From Cellulomonas sp. KH9 (lineage in GTDB: Bacteria > Actinomycetota > Actinomycetes > Actinomycetales > Cellulomonadaceae): a stretch of 64,000 bases of DNA. Under the pieces are notes generated by a model that saw only the letters and a list, made by a program, of their open reading frames with translations, searched no databases and had not been told where the DNA came from. The stretch's first letter is position 1, and the number at the start of each line of letters is the position of its first letter. The DNA lies in NCBI RefSeq assembly GCF_900114185.1, contig NZ_FOSE01000001.1:583749-647748 (forward strand), read 5' to 3'. A program made the position numbers and the translations under genes. Shown piece by piece: positions 26,562 through 35,300 of this stretch.

Positions 26562-28130
26562 GTGCCCACCTACACCGCGCCCGGCGTGTACGTCGAGGAG
26601 ATCCCCTCGTCCCAGAAGGTGCTGACCTCAGCGCCCACCGCCGTGACGGCCTTCGTGGGCTTCACCGCGTCGGCACCCACCGACGACCCGGCCGACCCGC
26701 AGGGTCTGGCCCCGCGCCTGGTGACCAGCTGGACGCAGTACGAGGCGCTGTACGGCGGGTTCGTCGAGGGCGCGATGCTGCCCCTGTCGGTGTACGGCTA
26801 CTTCCTCAACGGCGGCACGCAGGCGTACATCGTCCGCGTCCCCAACGCGGAGCCGTCGGGCAAGCCGGCGACGCTCGAGCTGCCCGCGGCGGACCGCGCG
26901 CTGGGCCTGCCCGTCGCCGTCGAGTCGGTCGAGCCCGACGCGCAGCTGTCCGTCGCGGTGCGCAGCGACGACGCCCCCGAGGACCTCGAGGGCCCGACGA
27001 CGTTCACGCTGACCGTCCTCGACGGCGGCGAGGTCGTCGAGGAGCACCCGGGCCTCAGCCTGGGCGGGCCGCGCGACGCCGCGACGGTCGTCAACAAGAC
27101 GTCCACGAAGGTGAAGCTGGAGATCCGCCTCGACGAGGCGACCGACCTGTCCAGCCAGCTCGAGCTGCTGCGCCCCGGCACCTACGACCTGCAGCAGGCC
27201 GAGCCCGTCAAGGTGCCGGTCACGGGCCGCAAGTTCGCCGGCTCGGAGGCCGCCCGCACGGGCATCAACGGCCTGGCGATCGCCGAGGACGTCACGATCG
27301 TGGCGGTCCCCGACCTGGTCACCGCCGCCACGCGCGAGGACGGCACGCTGGACCTCGGGCTGTGGAAGGCCGTGCAGACGGCCCTCATCGCGCACTGCGA
27401 GCAGCACGCCAACCGCATGGCGCTGCTCGACGCGCCCCCCGGGATGACGCCGCAGCAGGTCAAGGAGTGGCGCTCCGAGGTCGCGCAGTACGACTCGGCG
27501 TTCGCGGCCATGTACTACCCGTGGATCAAGGTCGAGAACCCCCTCGGCTCGGGTGCGTCGGCCGAGATCGTGGTCCCGCCGTCGGGGCACGTCGCCGGCG
27601 TGTGGGCCCGCACGGACGAGACGCGCGGCGTGTGGAAGGCCCCGGCCAACGACACGATCCGCGGCGTCCTGGACGTCGAGCGCACCGTGTCGCAGAACGA
27701 GCAGGGCTTCCTCAACCCGATCGGCGTCAACGCGATCCGCCCGTTCGGCACGCGCGGCATCCGCATCTGGGGCGCCCGCACCCTCGCCTCGGACACGGAC
27801 TGGCAGTACGTCAACGTGCGCCGCCTGTTCAACATGGTCGAGTCGACGATCCTCGAGGGCACCCAGTGGGCCGTCTTCGAGCCGAACGACGTGACCCTGT
27901 GGGAGGGCGTCAAGCGGACCCTCACCGGCTACCTGCACGGCCTGTGGCAGTCCGGTGCGCTGTTCGGGTCCACCGCCGAGCAGGCGTTCTTCGTCCGCTG
28001 CGACGAGACCACCAACACCCCGGAGTCGATCGACGCCGGCCGCCTCGTCGTCGAGGTCGGGCTCGCGCCCGTCAAGCCCGCGGAGTTCGTCGTCTTCCGC
28101 ATCAGCCAGAACAAGCAGAGCGCGGCCTGA
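26562..28130 (+). CDS. Contractile injection system sheath protein
   Basis: The 522-residue protein forms the contractile outer sheath that shortens to drive the inner tube forward. The N-terminal YTAPGVYVEEIPSS is the classic sheath start. The C-terminal domain, with FGTRGIRIWGARTL, NVRRLFNMVESTILEG and AAEFVVFRIS-type strands, is the phage sheath handshake region. The central part (about 100-250) is the exposed domain. AGAAGGA precedes GTG 26562. It is the first gene of a plus-strand operon that runs to 38776. Only one sheath gene is present, whereas some eCIS loci carry two or three. Confidence 0.96.
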   Translation: MPTYTAPGVYVEEIPSSQKVLTSAPTAVTAFVGFTASAPTDDPADPQGLAPRLVTSWTQYEALYGGFVEGAMLPLSVYGYFLNGGTQAYIVRVPNAEPSGKPATLELPAADRALGLPVAVESVEPDAQLSVAVRSDDAPEDLEGPTTFTLTVLDGGEVVEEHPGLSLGGPRDAATVVNKTSTKVKLEIRLDEATDLSSQLELLRPGTYDLQQAEPVKVPVTGRKFAGSEAARTGINGLAIAEDVTIVAVPDLVTAATREDGTLDLGLWKAVQTALIAHCEQHANRMALLDAPPGMTPQQVKEWRSEVAQYDSAFAAMYYPWIKVENPLGSGASAEIVVPPSGHVAGVWARTDETRGVWKAPANDTIRGVLDVERTVSQNEQGFLNPIGVNAIRPFGTRGIRIWGARTLASDTDWQYVNVRRLFNMVESTILEGTQWAVFEPNDVTLWEGVKRTLTGYLHGLWQSGALFGSTAEQAFFVRCDETTNTPESIDAGRLVVEVGLAPVKPAEFVVFRISQNKQSAA

Positions 28131-28168
28131 CGGCCCGAGCCCGCCCCCCACCACCACAGGAGCACCCC

Positions 28169-28654
28169 ATGGCAAGCAGCGGCACCGGCCTGTTCAGCGC
28201 CGACCCGATCGTCTCCCAGAACTTCTTCCTCGAGATCGACGGGCAGGTCGTCTCGGCCCTCATCTCGGTGTCCGGCCTCGACGTCGAGGTCGGCGTCGGC
28301 AAGGTCACCCAGATCGGCGCGGACGGCAAGAAGCAGCAGGTCAAGTTCCTCGGCCAGACCGTCGAGGTGCCGGACCTGCAGCTCACCCGCGTCGCCCCCG
28401 GCGACGTCACCAACGACCCGCTGTGGAAGTGGTTCAAGGCCGTGCGCGAGGGCGGCCTGAGCGGCTCGCGCGACACCAACCGCAAGAACGGCTCCGTCGT
28501 GCTCTACGACGCCGGCGCCAAGGAGGTCGCGCGGTTCAACTTCTTCAACGGCTGGCCCAGCAAGATCTCGACCGACCAGCTGTCGGTCGACGGGTCGGAC
28601 GCCATCAAGGAGACCGTGTCCCTGGTGATCGAGCGCCTCGAGAGGGTCAAGTGA
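28169..28654 (+). CDS. Inner tube protein (Hcp/gp19-like), first copy
   Basis: The 161-residue protein is the tail-tube subunit whose hexamers stack to form the inner tube. The start LFSADPIVSQNFFLEIDGQ, the loop GLDVEVGVGKVTQIG and the end FFNGWPSKIST...ETVSLVIERLERV match the T4-like tube family found in eCIS. AGG precedes ATG 28169. It follows the sheath by 38 bases, and its stop overlaps the next GTG. High expression relative to baseplate genes would be expected. Confidence 0.95.
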   Translation: MASSGTGLFSADPIVSQNFFLEIDGQVVSALISVSGLDVEVGVGKVTQIGADGKKQQVKFLGQTVEVPDLQLTRVAPGDVTNDPLWKWFKAVREGGLSGSRDTNRKNGSVVLYDAGAKEVARFNFFNGWPSKISTDQLSVDGSDAIKETVSLVIERLERVK

Positions 28655-29121
28655 CCCTGCGCACCCGGTACGAGTTCACGCTCCCTCGCGGTTACGTCGA
28701 CCGCGAGGGGGCGCTGCACCGGCAGGGCGTCATGCGGCTGGCGACGGCCCGCGACGAGCTCGAGCCGCTGCGCGACCCCACGATCAGCGGCCCGGACGAC
28801 CCGCGGCTGACCGTCGTGGTGCTCGCGCGGGTCGTCGAGCGCCTGGGGGCGCTGGAGCTGGTGACGACGCACGAGATCGAGGGCCTGTTCGCCGCCGACC
28901 TGGCGTACCTGCAGGACTTCTACGGCGTCATCAACTTCGGCACCCCCGCCGAGGTCGAGGAGTTCCTGGCCGGCCAGGACGACGTGGCCGCCGCGGCCCC
29001 CGCGGCGCCCGCCGCCGTCGAGGAGCCGACCCCGGCCGCCGACGTCCCGGACGCGGGCCTCGTGCCGTCCGCGCGTCCGGCGCGCTCGGCGATCGAGGAG
29101 CTCCCGGCCGAGACCCGGTGA
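28651..29121 (+). CDS. Phage tail assembly chaperone-like protein of the CIS
   Basis: The 156-residue protein begins TLRTRYEFTLPRGYVDREG, followed by GVMRLATARDELEPLRDP and IEGLFAADLAYLQDFYGVIN. This pattern recurs in actinobacterial CIS clusters directly after the tube gene. From established tail loci I infer an assembly chaperone-like role, analogous to the gene pairs between tube and tape measure. The C-terminal third is an Ala/Pro-rich disordered tail. GTG 28651 overlaps the tube stop by GTGA. Confidence 0.8.
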   Translation: MTLRTRYEFTLPRGYVDREGALHRQGVMRLATARDELEPLRDPTISGPDDPRLTVVVLARVVERLGALELVTTHEIEGLFAADLAYLQDFYGVINFGTPAEVEEFLAGQDDVAAAAPAAPAAVEEPTPAADVPDAGLVPSARPARSAIEELPAETR

Positions 29122-29128
29122 GCGGACC

Positions 29129-29302
29129 GTGCTGCGCTACCCCGTCGACGCGGTCTGGCAGGAGATCGCCTACCTGGCGTACCACCTGCACTGGCCGCTC
29201 GACGACCTGCTGGACCTCGAGCACCTCGACCGGGTCCGCATGGTGCGGGCGGTCGCGGCGATGAACGAGCAGGCGTGGGAGGCGGTGCGCGAGAGTGTCT
29301 GA
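29129..29302 (+). CDS. Short CIS protein, DUF6760-like
   Basis: The 57-residue protein reads GTG 29129 to TGA 29302 and contains YPVDAVWQEIAYLAYHLHWP and LLDLEHLDRVRMVRAVAAMN. Short proteins with the same start, often annotated DUF6760, follow the assembly chaperone in many actinobacterial CIS loci; the family name is from memory. It may act with the upstream chaperone, as frameshifted or paired tail assembly chaperones do in phages. Its stop overlaps the next gene's GTG by 8 bases. Confidence 0.75.
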   Translation: MLRYPVDAVWQEIAYLAYHLHWPLDDLLDLEHLDRVRMVRAVAAMNEQAWEAVRESV

Positions 29303-29765
29303 GCAGACGCCCCTGGGCGGTGGTGTGCCGACGACGTCCGGCAGGTTCCTGCTGGAGGTCGACGGCGTGGAGATCGGCACGTTCCGCGAGGTGCAGGGCC
29401 TGCGCCTCGACGTCGACGTCGTCGAGCACGTCGAGGGCGGCCAGAACGGGTACGTGCACCAGCTGCCCGGCGTGATGCGCTGGCCGCACCTGGTGTTCAC
29501 GCGCGGCATGGTGCAGTCCGACGCGCTCTTCGGCTGGGTGCAGCGGTCGTCCGGGCAGGGCTTCGCCGGCAACGGCGACACCCTCACGCGCGCCACCGGC
29601 GCCGTGACGGTCCTCGACGACCGCGGCAACCGCATGCGCTCGTGGGAGCTCGACGGCGTCTTCGCCGTGAGCTGGACGGGCCCGTCGCTGTCCGCCGACT
29701 CCGACGCGCCCCTGACCGAGTCCCTCGAGGTCGCGCACCACGGGTTCCGCGCGGTGACGCGGTGA
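29295..29765 (+). CDS. Second tube-like protein of the CIS (tube initiator type)
   Basis: The 156-residue protein is a diverged tube paralogue: SGRFLLEVDGVEIGTFREVQGL, then HQLPGVMRWPHLVFTRGM and LTESLEVAHHGFRAV. It most likely forms the layer joining the spike hub to the main tube, as Pvc5/Afp5-type proteins do. GTG 29295 overlaps the small upstream gene, and the end overlaps the next GTG at 29762. The order tube, two small genes, second tube protein then baseplate supports the assignment. Confidence 0.88.
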   Translation: MSEQTPLGGGVPTTSGRFLLEVDGVEIGTFREVQGLRLDVDVVEHVEGGQNGYVHQLPGVMRWPHLVFTRGMVQSDALFGWVQRSSGQGFAGNGDTLTRATGAVTVLDDRGNRMRSWELDGVFAVSWTGPSLSADSDAPLTESLEVAHHGFRAVTR

Positions 29766-32700
29766 CGGGGCCGGACCCGGTGACCGGCACGCGCGCGTCG
29801 CGGCCGACCCCGGCGACCCCGCTGGGCGCGGCCGTCGCGCAGCGGTGGCGCCGGCCCGGTCCCGTGGGCCGGGCGCGCCCCGCCGCGATCGGGTCGCTCG
29901 CGTCCGCCGCGGTGCGGTTCGCGTCCGGCTCCGGGCGTCCCGTCGCGGTGCGGCGCGCGCTCGCGGGCCCCGCCGCAGCGCCCGCCCGGGTCCGCGTGGT
30001 GGACGACGTGCGTCCGCCGCGCTGGTGGTCGTCCGGCCTGGCCGCCGAGCGTCGGGCACGTGCCGCGCAGGACGCCGGCGTCGTCGCCGCGATCGGCGAC
30101 CGCCCGCGCGGTCTGCCGCGCTCCGCCGACCGGCTGCCCGACGAGCGCGGCCACCGCCCCGGCGCGGTCCAGGCACGTCTCGCTCCGCGCGTCGTGCCGA
30201 TGCGCCTGCCCGACGCGGTCCGCGCCGTCGGCACCATGACCACCCTCTCCGACGTCGCCCCCCGACGCCGGACCGCCCGGGGTCGCCCGGGGCCGACCAC
30301 GGCGCCGCAGCAGCCGTCTCCCGGCCGTCCCGCGCCGGGCGCTGCGGCGCCGACGAGCCCGACGGTCCCCGGCGCCCCTGCGCCCTCCGGTCGTCCCGGT
30401 CCCGGGGGCGCGCTGGTGCGCCGTCAGGTCCACGCGGGTGCCGCGGCGCGCCGTCACGCCGCGGTGCGCGCCGAGCGCGCGTCCGAGCTCACGCGCCGCA
30501 CCGCCGGCGAGCGCACTGCCACCGCGCGCGCCGGCACCGACAGCTCCGCAGCCGAGCGCACCGTCACCGGCAGCTCCGCAGCCGAGCGCGTCGCCGCGGG
30601 CGGCACCGCGGGCGGCGCGGCCCGCGGGTCGTCGCGACCTGCGGGCGCGGAGCCGGACCGACCCCGCGTCGGGGTCCCGATCGCGACGGGCGGCCCGGCC
30701 GGGTCGCCCGCACCTGCCCACGCCTCCCCGGCCGCGGGCGAGCAGCCCGGCCCCGGACGGGCCGCGGTGCTGGACCGGCCTCTCGCCGGAGGGCGCGGCG
30801 GCACGGTGCGCCGCGCGGCAGCCGGTCTGCCGACCGCCACGGCTGCCCTCGCCGGGCCCGTGCGTCGTGCGGCGCTGGCGCTGCACGGCCCGCGTGACCT
30901 CGCCGTGCGCGCCTCCGTCCCCGGCACGCCCCTCCCGGGCCGCCGTCCGGTCACGGCGGTGCGGCGGTGGGCCGCGGAGACCCGCTCCACGGCATCCGAG
31001 GGGACCGGCCTCTCGGCGCCTGCGCTGCGAGCCGCCGCCGCGTCCACCGCGGCACCGTCCGCCGCGGGCGCCCCGGGACGTCGTGGTCCCGCCCTGCCGC
31101 CGGCGCAGGGCGCCGTCGACCGGGGACGCGTCCCGACGGGGCGTCCGGCCACCCCGGGTCGGCCGGACACGACGGGTCGGCCGGTCACGACGGGTCGGCC
31201 GGTCACGACCGGTCGCCCTGCCGTGCCCGGACCCTCGGCGGGCTCGCTCGACGCACCCTCCCGGGTCAGCGCGTCGGCGCTGCCCGACGCCGCCTCCCTG
31301 TCCGCCGCGTCGGCGCTGCCGGGCGCGCACGGCACCGGCCCGGTCGCGTCCTGGCGCGGCGCCGGCCGTGTGCCGGGAGCCGGCCACCGGCGCGGCCTCG
31401 TGCGGCGCTCGGCCGGGCTCGGCACGGGTACGCCCACGCTGCCGGTCGGACGGCACGGCACCGCCGCCCACCCCTCCCTGCGTGCGGCCACCCGCACGCC
31501 GGCCACCGGCGCCCACGCAGGAGGCGCGTCGACCGGGCCTGGCGCGCCGGCGGCCGGGCCGGTCGCCGGATCGCGTCCGGCCCAGGACGTGCAGCCGAGC
31601 ACCGTGCGCCGGGCGGTCGCCCCCGCCGCGTCGGCGGTCGCCGCCGCGGCCCGGGCCTCGCAGGCCGCGACCCACGTCACGGTGCCGGGCGCTGCCTCAC
31701 GGTCGGACGGACCGGCGGCGCCGGTCCCGACGTCGCGTGCCGCGGCGCCCGCACCAGCAGCGTCTGCCGCGCCGTACGGCTCGACCTCGCCCGCCGCGAC
31801 GTCCGCCGTCGCGCGCGCGACGGCCCCGGCGGTCCGCACGCCCGCGAGCATCGCGGCGCGCGGCGCGGCGACGTCCACCGCGGCGACGTCCACCTCCGCG
31901 ACCTCCTCCACCACCGCGACCTCCACCGTGACGTCGCACGGCGGTCCCGCGCGCGCCCGCACCACGTCCCTCGGGACCGGCGGCGACCAGCACGTGCCCG
32001 CCGGGCCGGCAGCCCGGCCGGCACCCACCGGTGCAGCGGTGCGACGCTCCGTCGCGCGCGCCGGTGGTCCGGCGGCCCGCACGCCCGCCGTCGCGTCGCT
32101 GCGCGGGGCCGGTGAGCTCGCCCGCGCGGTCCAGCCCGTCGGGGTCCGCGCCACCGCGCCCGCCGGCGCGCTGCGTGCGGCGGTCGCCGCACCGGTGCTC
32201 CCTGCCGTCGCGCGCACGGGCCGGGGGTCGGCGGCCGCCACACTTCTCGCGTCGAGCGGCGGCCCCGGGCGCGCGGGGGCCGCGGTCCCCGCGCTCGGGG
32301 CGTCCGCCGCTCCCGTCGGCGCACCGAGCGGGCGTCCGGGCCTGCCCGGTGCACCGGCCGTCCCCGCGGTCGCGCACCCGACGTCGCACGGCGCACGGGG
32401 CCGCGTCCCCACCGGCCGCGCCGCGGCGGGCGGCACGGCGGCGTCCGGGGCGCACGCGACCGTCGCCGGCGCCCCGGCGCCTGCCCCGGCGTTCGCCGCG
32501 GCCGGCGTCGTCCGGCGGCTGACGGTGCTGCCGCCGCGCACGGTCGTGCGCCACGACCCCGTCGCCGCCCCGCCCGCGGCACCCGCGTCGGGCGGGCTCC
32601 CGGCCGCCGCCACCCGCGGCGCGCCCGGTGCCGCCCCTGCCACCCCCGCCTCGGCCGCGGGCGCCACCGTCGTCCGTCGGTGGCTGCCGCCGGCCGGCCA

Positions 32701-32887
32701 GGAGAGGACCCCCGTGCACGACGAGGTACGCCCACCCCATGCGGACGTCGAGCGCCGGCTGCGCGCCGAGCTGACGTCGTGGCTGGAGCACGAGCTCGAC
32801 GACCGCGTCGTGCGGCTCGTGGAGGAACGGCTGGCGGAGCAGGACGAGAGGCGCACCTGGCGCCGGACGCGGGAGGTCTTCTCATGA
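29762..32887 (+). CDS. Large disordered Ala/Pro/Arg/Thr-rich CIS protein with repeated VRR motifs
   Basis: The 1041-residue protein is low in complexity and predicted disordered for about 970 residues. Short VRR motifs (as TVRRA, AVRRW, LVRRS, VVRRL) recur at about residues 218, 349, 367, 400, 546, 614, 760, 917 and 970. The C-terminal 60 residues, from about 980, are different: an ordered helical pair with LRAELTSWLEHELDD and VVRLVEERLAEQDERR. Tandem microrepeats have expanded it. It begins with a GTGA overlap after the second tube gene and ends with an ATGA overlap before the LysM gene, where phages encode the tape measure. It could be a tape measure, a scaffold or an effector-loading platform; I recognise no family. 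Confidence 0.82.
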   Translation: MTGPDPVTGTRASRPTPATPLGAAVAQRWRRPGPVGRARPAAIGSLASAAVRFASGSGRPVAVRRALAGPAAAPARVRVVDDVRPPRWWSSGLAAERRARAAQDAGVVAAIGDRPRGLPRSADRLPDERGHRPGAVQARLAPRVVPMRLPDAVRAVGTMTTLSDVAPRRRTARGRPGPTTAPQQPSPGRPAPGAAAPTSPTVPGAPAPSGRPGPGGALVRRQVHAGAAARRHAAVRAERASELTRRTAGERTATARAGTDSSAAERTVTGSSAAERVAAGGTAGGAARGSSRPAGAEPDRPRVGVPIATGGPAGSPAPAHASPAAGEQPGPGRAAVLDRPLAGGRGGTVRRAAAGLPTATAALAGPVRRAALALHGPRDLAVRASVPGTPLPGRRPVTAVRRWAAETRSTASEGTGLSAPALRAAAASTAAPSAAGAPGRRGPALPPAQGAVDRGRVPTGRPATPGRPDTTGRPVTTGRPVTTGRPAVPGPSAGSLDAPSRVSASALPDAASLSAASALPGAHGTGPVASWRGAGRVPGAGHRRGLVRRSAGLGTGTPTLPVGRHGTAAHPSLRAATRTPATGAHAGGASTGPGAPAAGPVAGSRPAQDVQPSTVRRAVAPAASAVAAAARASQAATHVTVPGAASRSDGPAAPVPTSRAAAPAPAASAAPYGSTSPAATSAVARATAPAVRTPASIAARGAATSTAATSTSATSSTTATSTVTSHGGPARARTTSLGTGGDQHVPAGPAARPAPTGAAVRRSVARAGGPAARTPAVASLRGAGELARAVQPVGVRATAPAGALRAAVAAPVLPAVARTGRGSAAATLLASSGGPGRAGAAVPALGASAAPVGAPSGRPGLPGAPAVPAVAHPTSHGARGRVPTGRAAAGGTAASGAHATVAGAPAPAPAFAAAGVVRRLTVLPPRTVVRHDPVAAPPAAPASGGLPAAATRGAPGAAPATPASAAGATVVRRWLPPAGQERTPVHDEVRPPHADVERRLRAELTSWLEHELDDRVVRLVEERLAEQDERRTWRRTREVFS
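31156..31209 (+). repeat. Three tandem 18-bp units in the disordered CIS protein gene
   Basis: Units at 31156-31173, 31174-31191 and 31192-31209 differ at only one base and encode GRP-D/V-TT. They are typical slippage products in a GC-rich coding repeat and stay in frame. A second small duplication (about 30540-30590) gives SSAAERTVTGSSAAER. Confidence 0.85.
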
Positions 32888-33549
32888 CGGCGACGACGGC
32901 CCCGGTCAAGGCGTTCCTCGAGATCGAGGGCGGGCAGAAGGTGCCCTGCCTGTTCAACCCGGCGCAGCTGCAGCTGACGCGCGAGAACCACTGGGTGGGT
33001 GACCCGCGCCCGGGCCGCGGCGTGCCCAGGCTGCGGTACGCCGGGTCGTCGTCCGGCGTGCTCACCGTCGACCTGTTCTTCGACACGACGCACGACGGCA
33101 CCGACGTCACCCGGCACACCGGGCGCCTGCTGGAGCTCATGGAGGTCGACCCGTCGCTGCCGGGCGCGGACGAGGCCACGGGCAACGTCCGCCCGCCGAC
33201 CGTCACGTTCCACTGGGGCGACCTGCACTCGTTCACCGCGGTGGTCGCGGCGCTCGAGCTGACGTTCACGTACTTCTCCGCGTCGGGGACCCCGCTGCGG
33301 GCCCGGGCGGGGCTCGAGCTGCGGCAGTACGAGCCGTCGCGCGCGTTCGGCCCGCAGAACCCCACGTCGGGCACGCCCCAGCCGCACCGCGTCCACCGGG
33401 TGCAGGCCGGCGAGACGCTGGACCGCATCGCCGCGCAGCACTACGGCGACCCGACGCGGTGGCGTGCGCTCGCGCAGGCCAACGGCATCGACGACCCGCT
33501 GGACCTGCGTCCCGGCACCGTGCTGTCCGTCCCGCGGGGTGACGCGTGA
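32884..33549 (+). CDS. LysM-containing CIS baseplate protein
   Basis: The 221-residue protein has an N-terminal domain with FLEIEGGQKVPCLFNPAQLQ and the strand pattern TFHWGDLHSFTAVVAALELT. A C-terminal LysM domain follows at about 168-219 (HRVQAGETLDRIAAQHYGDP, ending LRPGTVLSVP). This is the gp53-like Pvc7/Afp7-type baseplate protein that joins spike hub and wedges. LysM here serves assembly rather than wall binding, as the protein has no signal peptide. ATG 32884 overlaps the previous stop (ATGA), and its own stop overlaps the VgrG GTG. Confidence 0.93.
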   Translation: MTATTAPVKAFLEIEGGQKVPCLFNPAQLQLTRENHWVGDPRPGRGVPRLRYAGSSSGVLTVDLFFDTTHDGTDVTRHTGRLLELMEVDPSLPGADEATGNVRPPTVTFHWGDLHSFTAVVAALELTFTYFSASGTPLRARAGLELRQYEPSRAFGPQNPTSGTPQPHRVHRVQAGETLDRIAAQHYGDPTRWRALAQANGIDDPLDLRPGTVLSVPRGDA

Positions 33550-35300
33550 GCACGGACGTCGGGACCGCCCGGCTCAACCCGCTGGCGCACACGTCGTTCG
33601 ACGTGCGCCTCGGCGGGCGCCCGCTGGGCGTCACGGAGCTCGACGACCTCGTCGACGTGCGGGTGCAGCGCGGCGTGCGGACCGTCGGCCGGGCGTCGCT
33701 GACGTTCGTCGACCGCGGGTACCGGCTGGTCACCTCGCGTCTCGCGATCGGGCAGGACGTCGAGGTGCGCGTCGACGGCACGGCCCTGTTCACGGGCACG
33801 GTCACGGCGCTGGGCACCCGCGCGGACCACCGCGGCAGCACCACCACCGTCACGGCCCACGACGGCGCGTACGCGCTGACCACCGACGCGGGGGTCGTCG
33901 CGCGCGCCAACGTCGACGCCTCGCAGGTGGTCGCCGAGCTCGCCCGCGCGGCGCGGCTGACCGTCCAGGGCTGGCCCACCGCGCGCACCGAGCCGTGGCA
34001 CCTGCAGGCGGACTCGCCGCTCGGGCTGATCGACGAGCTCGCGGTCGCCTCCGGGCTCGACTGGGTGGTCGACGGCACGACGCTGCGCGTGTGGCGGCGG
34101 GCCGACGGCACCGCGTCCGGGGCGCGCCGCGCGCGCCTGACGCTCGGTGTGGACCTCGAGGAGCTGTCCGCGCGCCAGGTCGGACGACCCGACGCGACGT
34201 ACGTCGTGCAGGGCTGGGACGCCGCGACCACGACGTCGGTGCGCGCCACCGCCGACGCACCGGCGCCGCGCGCCGGCTTCACCGCCCGGGTGGACGCCGG
34301 GGGCGCCACGCCGCAGATCCAGGTCGGCGGGCTGCAGGTGCGCTCCGCCGAGGAGGCGCGGGTGCGGGCGCAGGCCATGGCCGCCCGGCACGGCCGCGTC
34401 GAGGCGCAGGGCCGCGGCCCGCTGCTGCCCGACGTGGTGCCCGGCGGTGAGGTCGAGGTCGCCGAGGGCGGCCCCCTCGACGGCACGTACTACGTGCAGG
34501 AGGTCGAGCACCGGTTCGACGGTCGCGCCTCGCGCACCACGTTCGTCGCGGGCGACCGCGAGCCGGTCCGCCTGGGCGGTGCCACGGGGGAGCGTGCGGT
34601 GCGGTCCGCGCGGCACACCGGGCTCGTCGTCGCGACCGTCAACAGCACGGACGACCCCGACCGCCTGGGGCGCGTGCGGGTCACGTTCGTCACCGCGTCG
34701 GACCGCACGTCCTCCGACTGGGCCCGGGTGCTCGCGCCCGGCGGCGGCAGCGCGGGCGGCATGGTCCTGCAGCACGAGCCGGGGGACGAGGTGCTCGTCG
34801 CGTTCGAGGGCGGCGACGTCAGCCGGCCGGTCGTGCTGGGCGGGCTGCACTCGGCGCAGGCGCTGCCGCCGCAGACCGTGCGTGCCCAGGGCGGTCCGCG
34901 CGTGCGGGCCCTGCACGCGCGGCACGGCCAGCGCCTCGTCCTGGGCGACGGCGAGTCGGGCGACGACGCCTACGTCGAGCTCGCGCTCGGCGCCGCCGGC
35001 CACGGCCTGCGGATCTCGCAGCAGCAGGCCGTCCTCGAGGTCGGGAAGATCCCGCTGCGCATCGTCGCCGGGTCGTCGTCGATCGAGCTGGACGGCACAG
35101 GACGCGTCACCGTGCGCGGCACCGACGTCGCGGTGCAGGCGGACAACGAGCTACGGCTGAAGGGCACGACCGTGAAGATCGAGGGCACCGCGAAGGTCGA
35201 GGTCACGGGCGCGCAGGTCGCGCTCAAGGCCAGCGGCACCGCCGAGGTCTCCGCGTCCGGCCCGACGAAGGTCGTCGGCAACCCGGTGGCGATCAACTGA
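33546..35300 (+). CDS. VgrG-like spike/hub protein
   Basis: The 584-residue protein combines gp27-like and gp5-like modules. Residues about 1-330 have the hub pattern (FDVRLGGRPLGVTELDDLVDVRV, FVDRGYRLV, VVDGTTLRVWRR). An OB fold at about 355-440 follows (DRLGRVRVTFV, GDEVLVAFEGGDVSRPVVLGG). A C-terminal beta-helix rich in Val/Thr/Gly repeats (ADNELRLKGTTVKIEGTAKVEV) forms the trimeric needle. It carries the PAAR-like tip at its end. No extra toxin domain is fused. GTG 33546 overlaps the LysM stop, and the gp25 ATG overlaps its own stop. Confidence 0.95.
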   Translation: MSTDVGTARLNPLAHTSFDVRLGGRPLGVTELDDLVDVRVQRGVRTVGRASLTFVDRGYRLVTSRLAIGQDVEVRVDGTALFTGTVTALGTRADHRGSTTTVTAHDGAYALTTDAGVVARANVDASQVVAELARAARLTVQGWPTARTEPWHLQADSPLGLIDELAVASGLDWVVDGTTLRVWRRADGTASGARRARLTLGVDLEELSARQVGRPDATYVVQGWDAATTTSVRATADAPAPRAGFTARVDAGGATPQIQVGGLQVRSAEEARVRAQAMAARHGRVEAQGRGPLLPDVVPGGEVEVAEGGPLDGTYYVQEVEHRFDGRASRTTFVAGDREPVRLGGATGERAVRSARHTGLVVATVNSTDDPDRLGRVRVTFVTASDRTSSDWARVLAPGGGSAGGMVLQHEPGDEVLVAFEGGDVSRPVVLGGLHSAQALPPQTVRAQGGPRVRALHARHGQRLVLGDGESGDDAYVELALGAAGHGLRISQQQAVLEVGKIPLRIVAGSSSIELDGTGRVTVRGTDVAVQADNELRLKGTTVKIEGTAKVEVTGAQVALKASGTAEVSASGPTKVVGNPVAIN

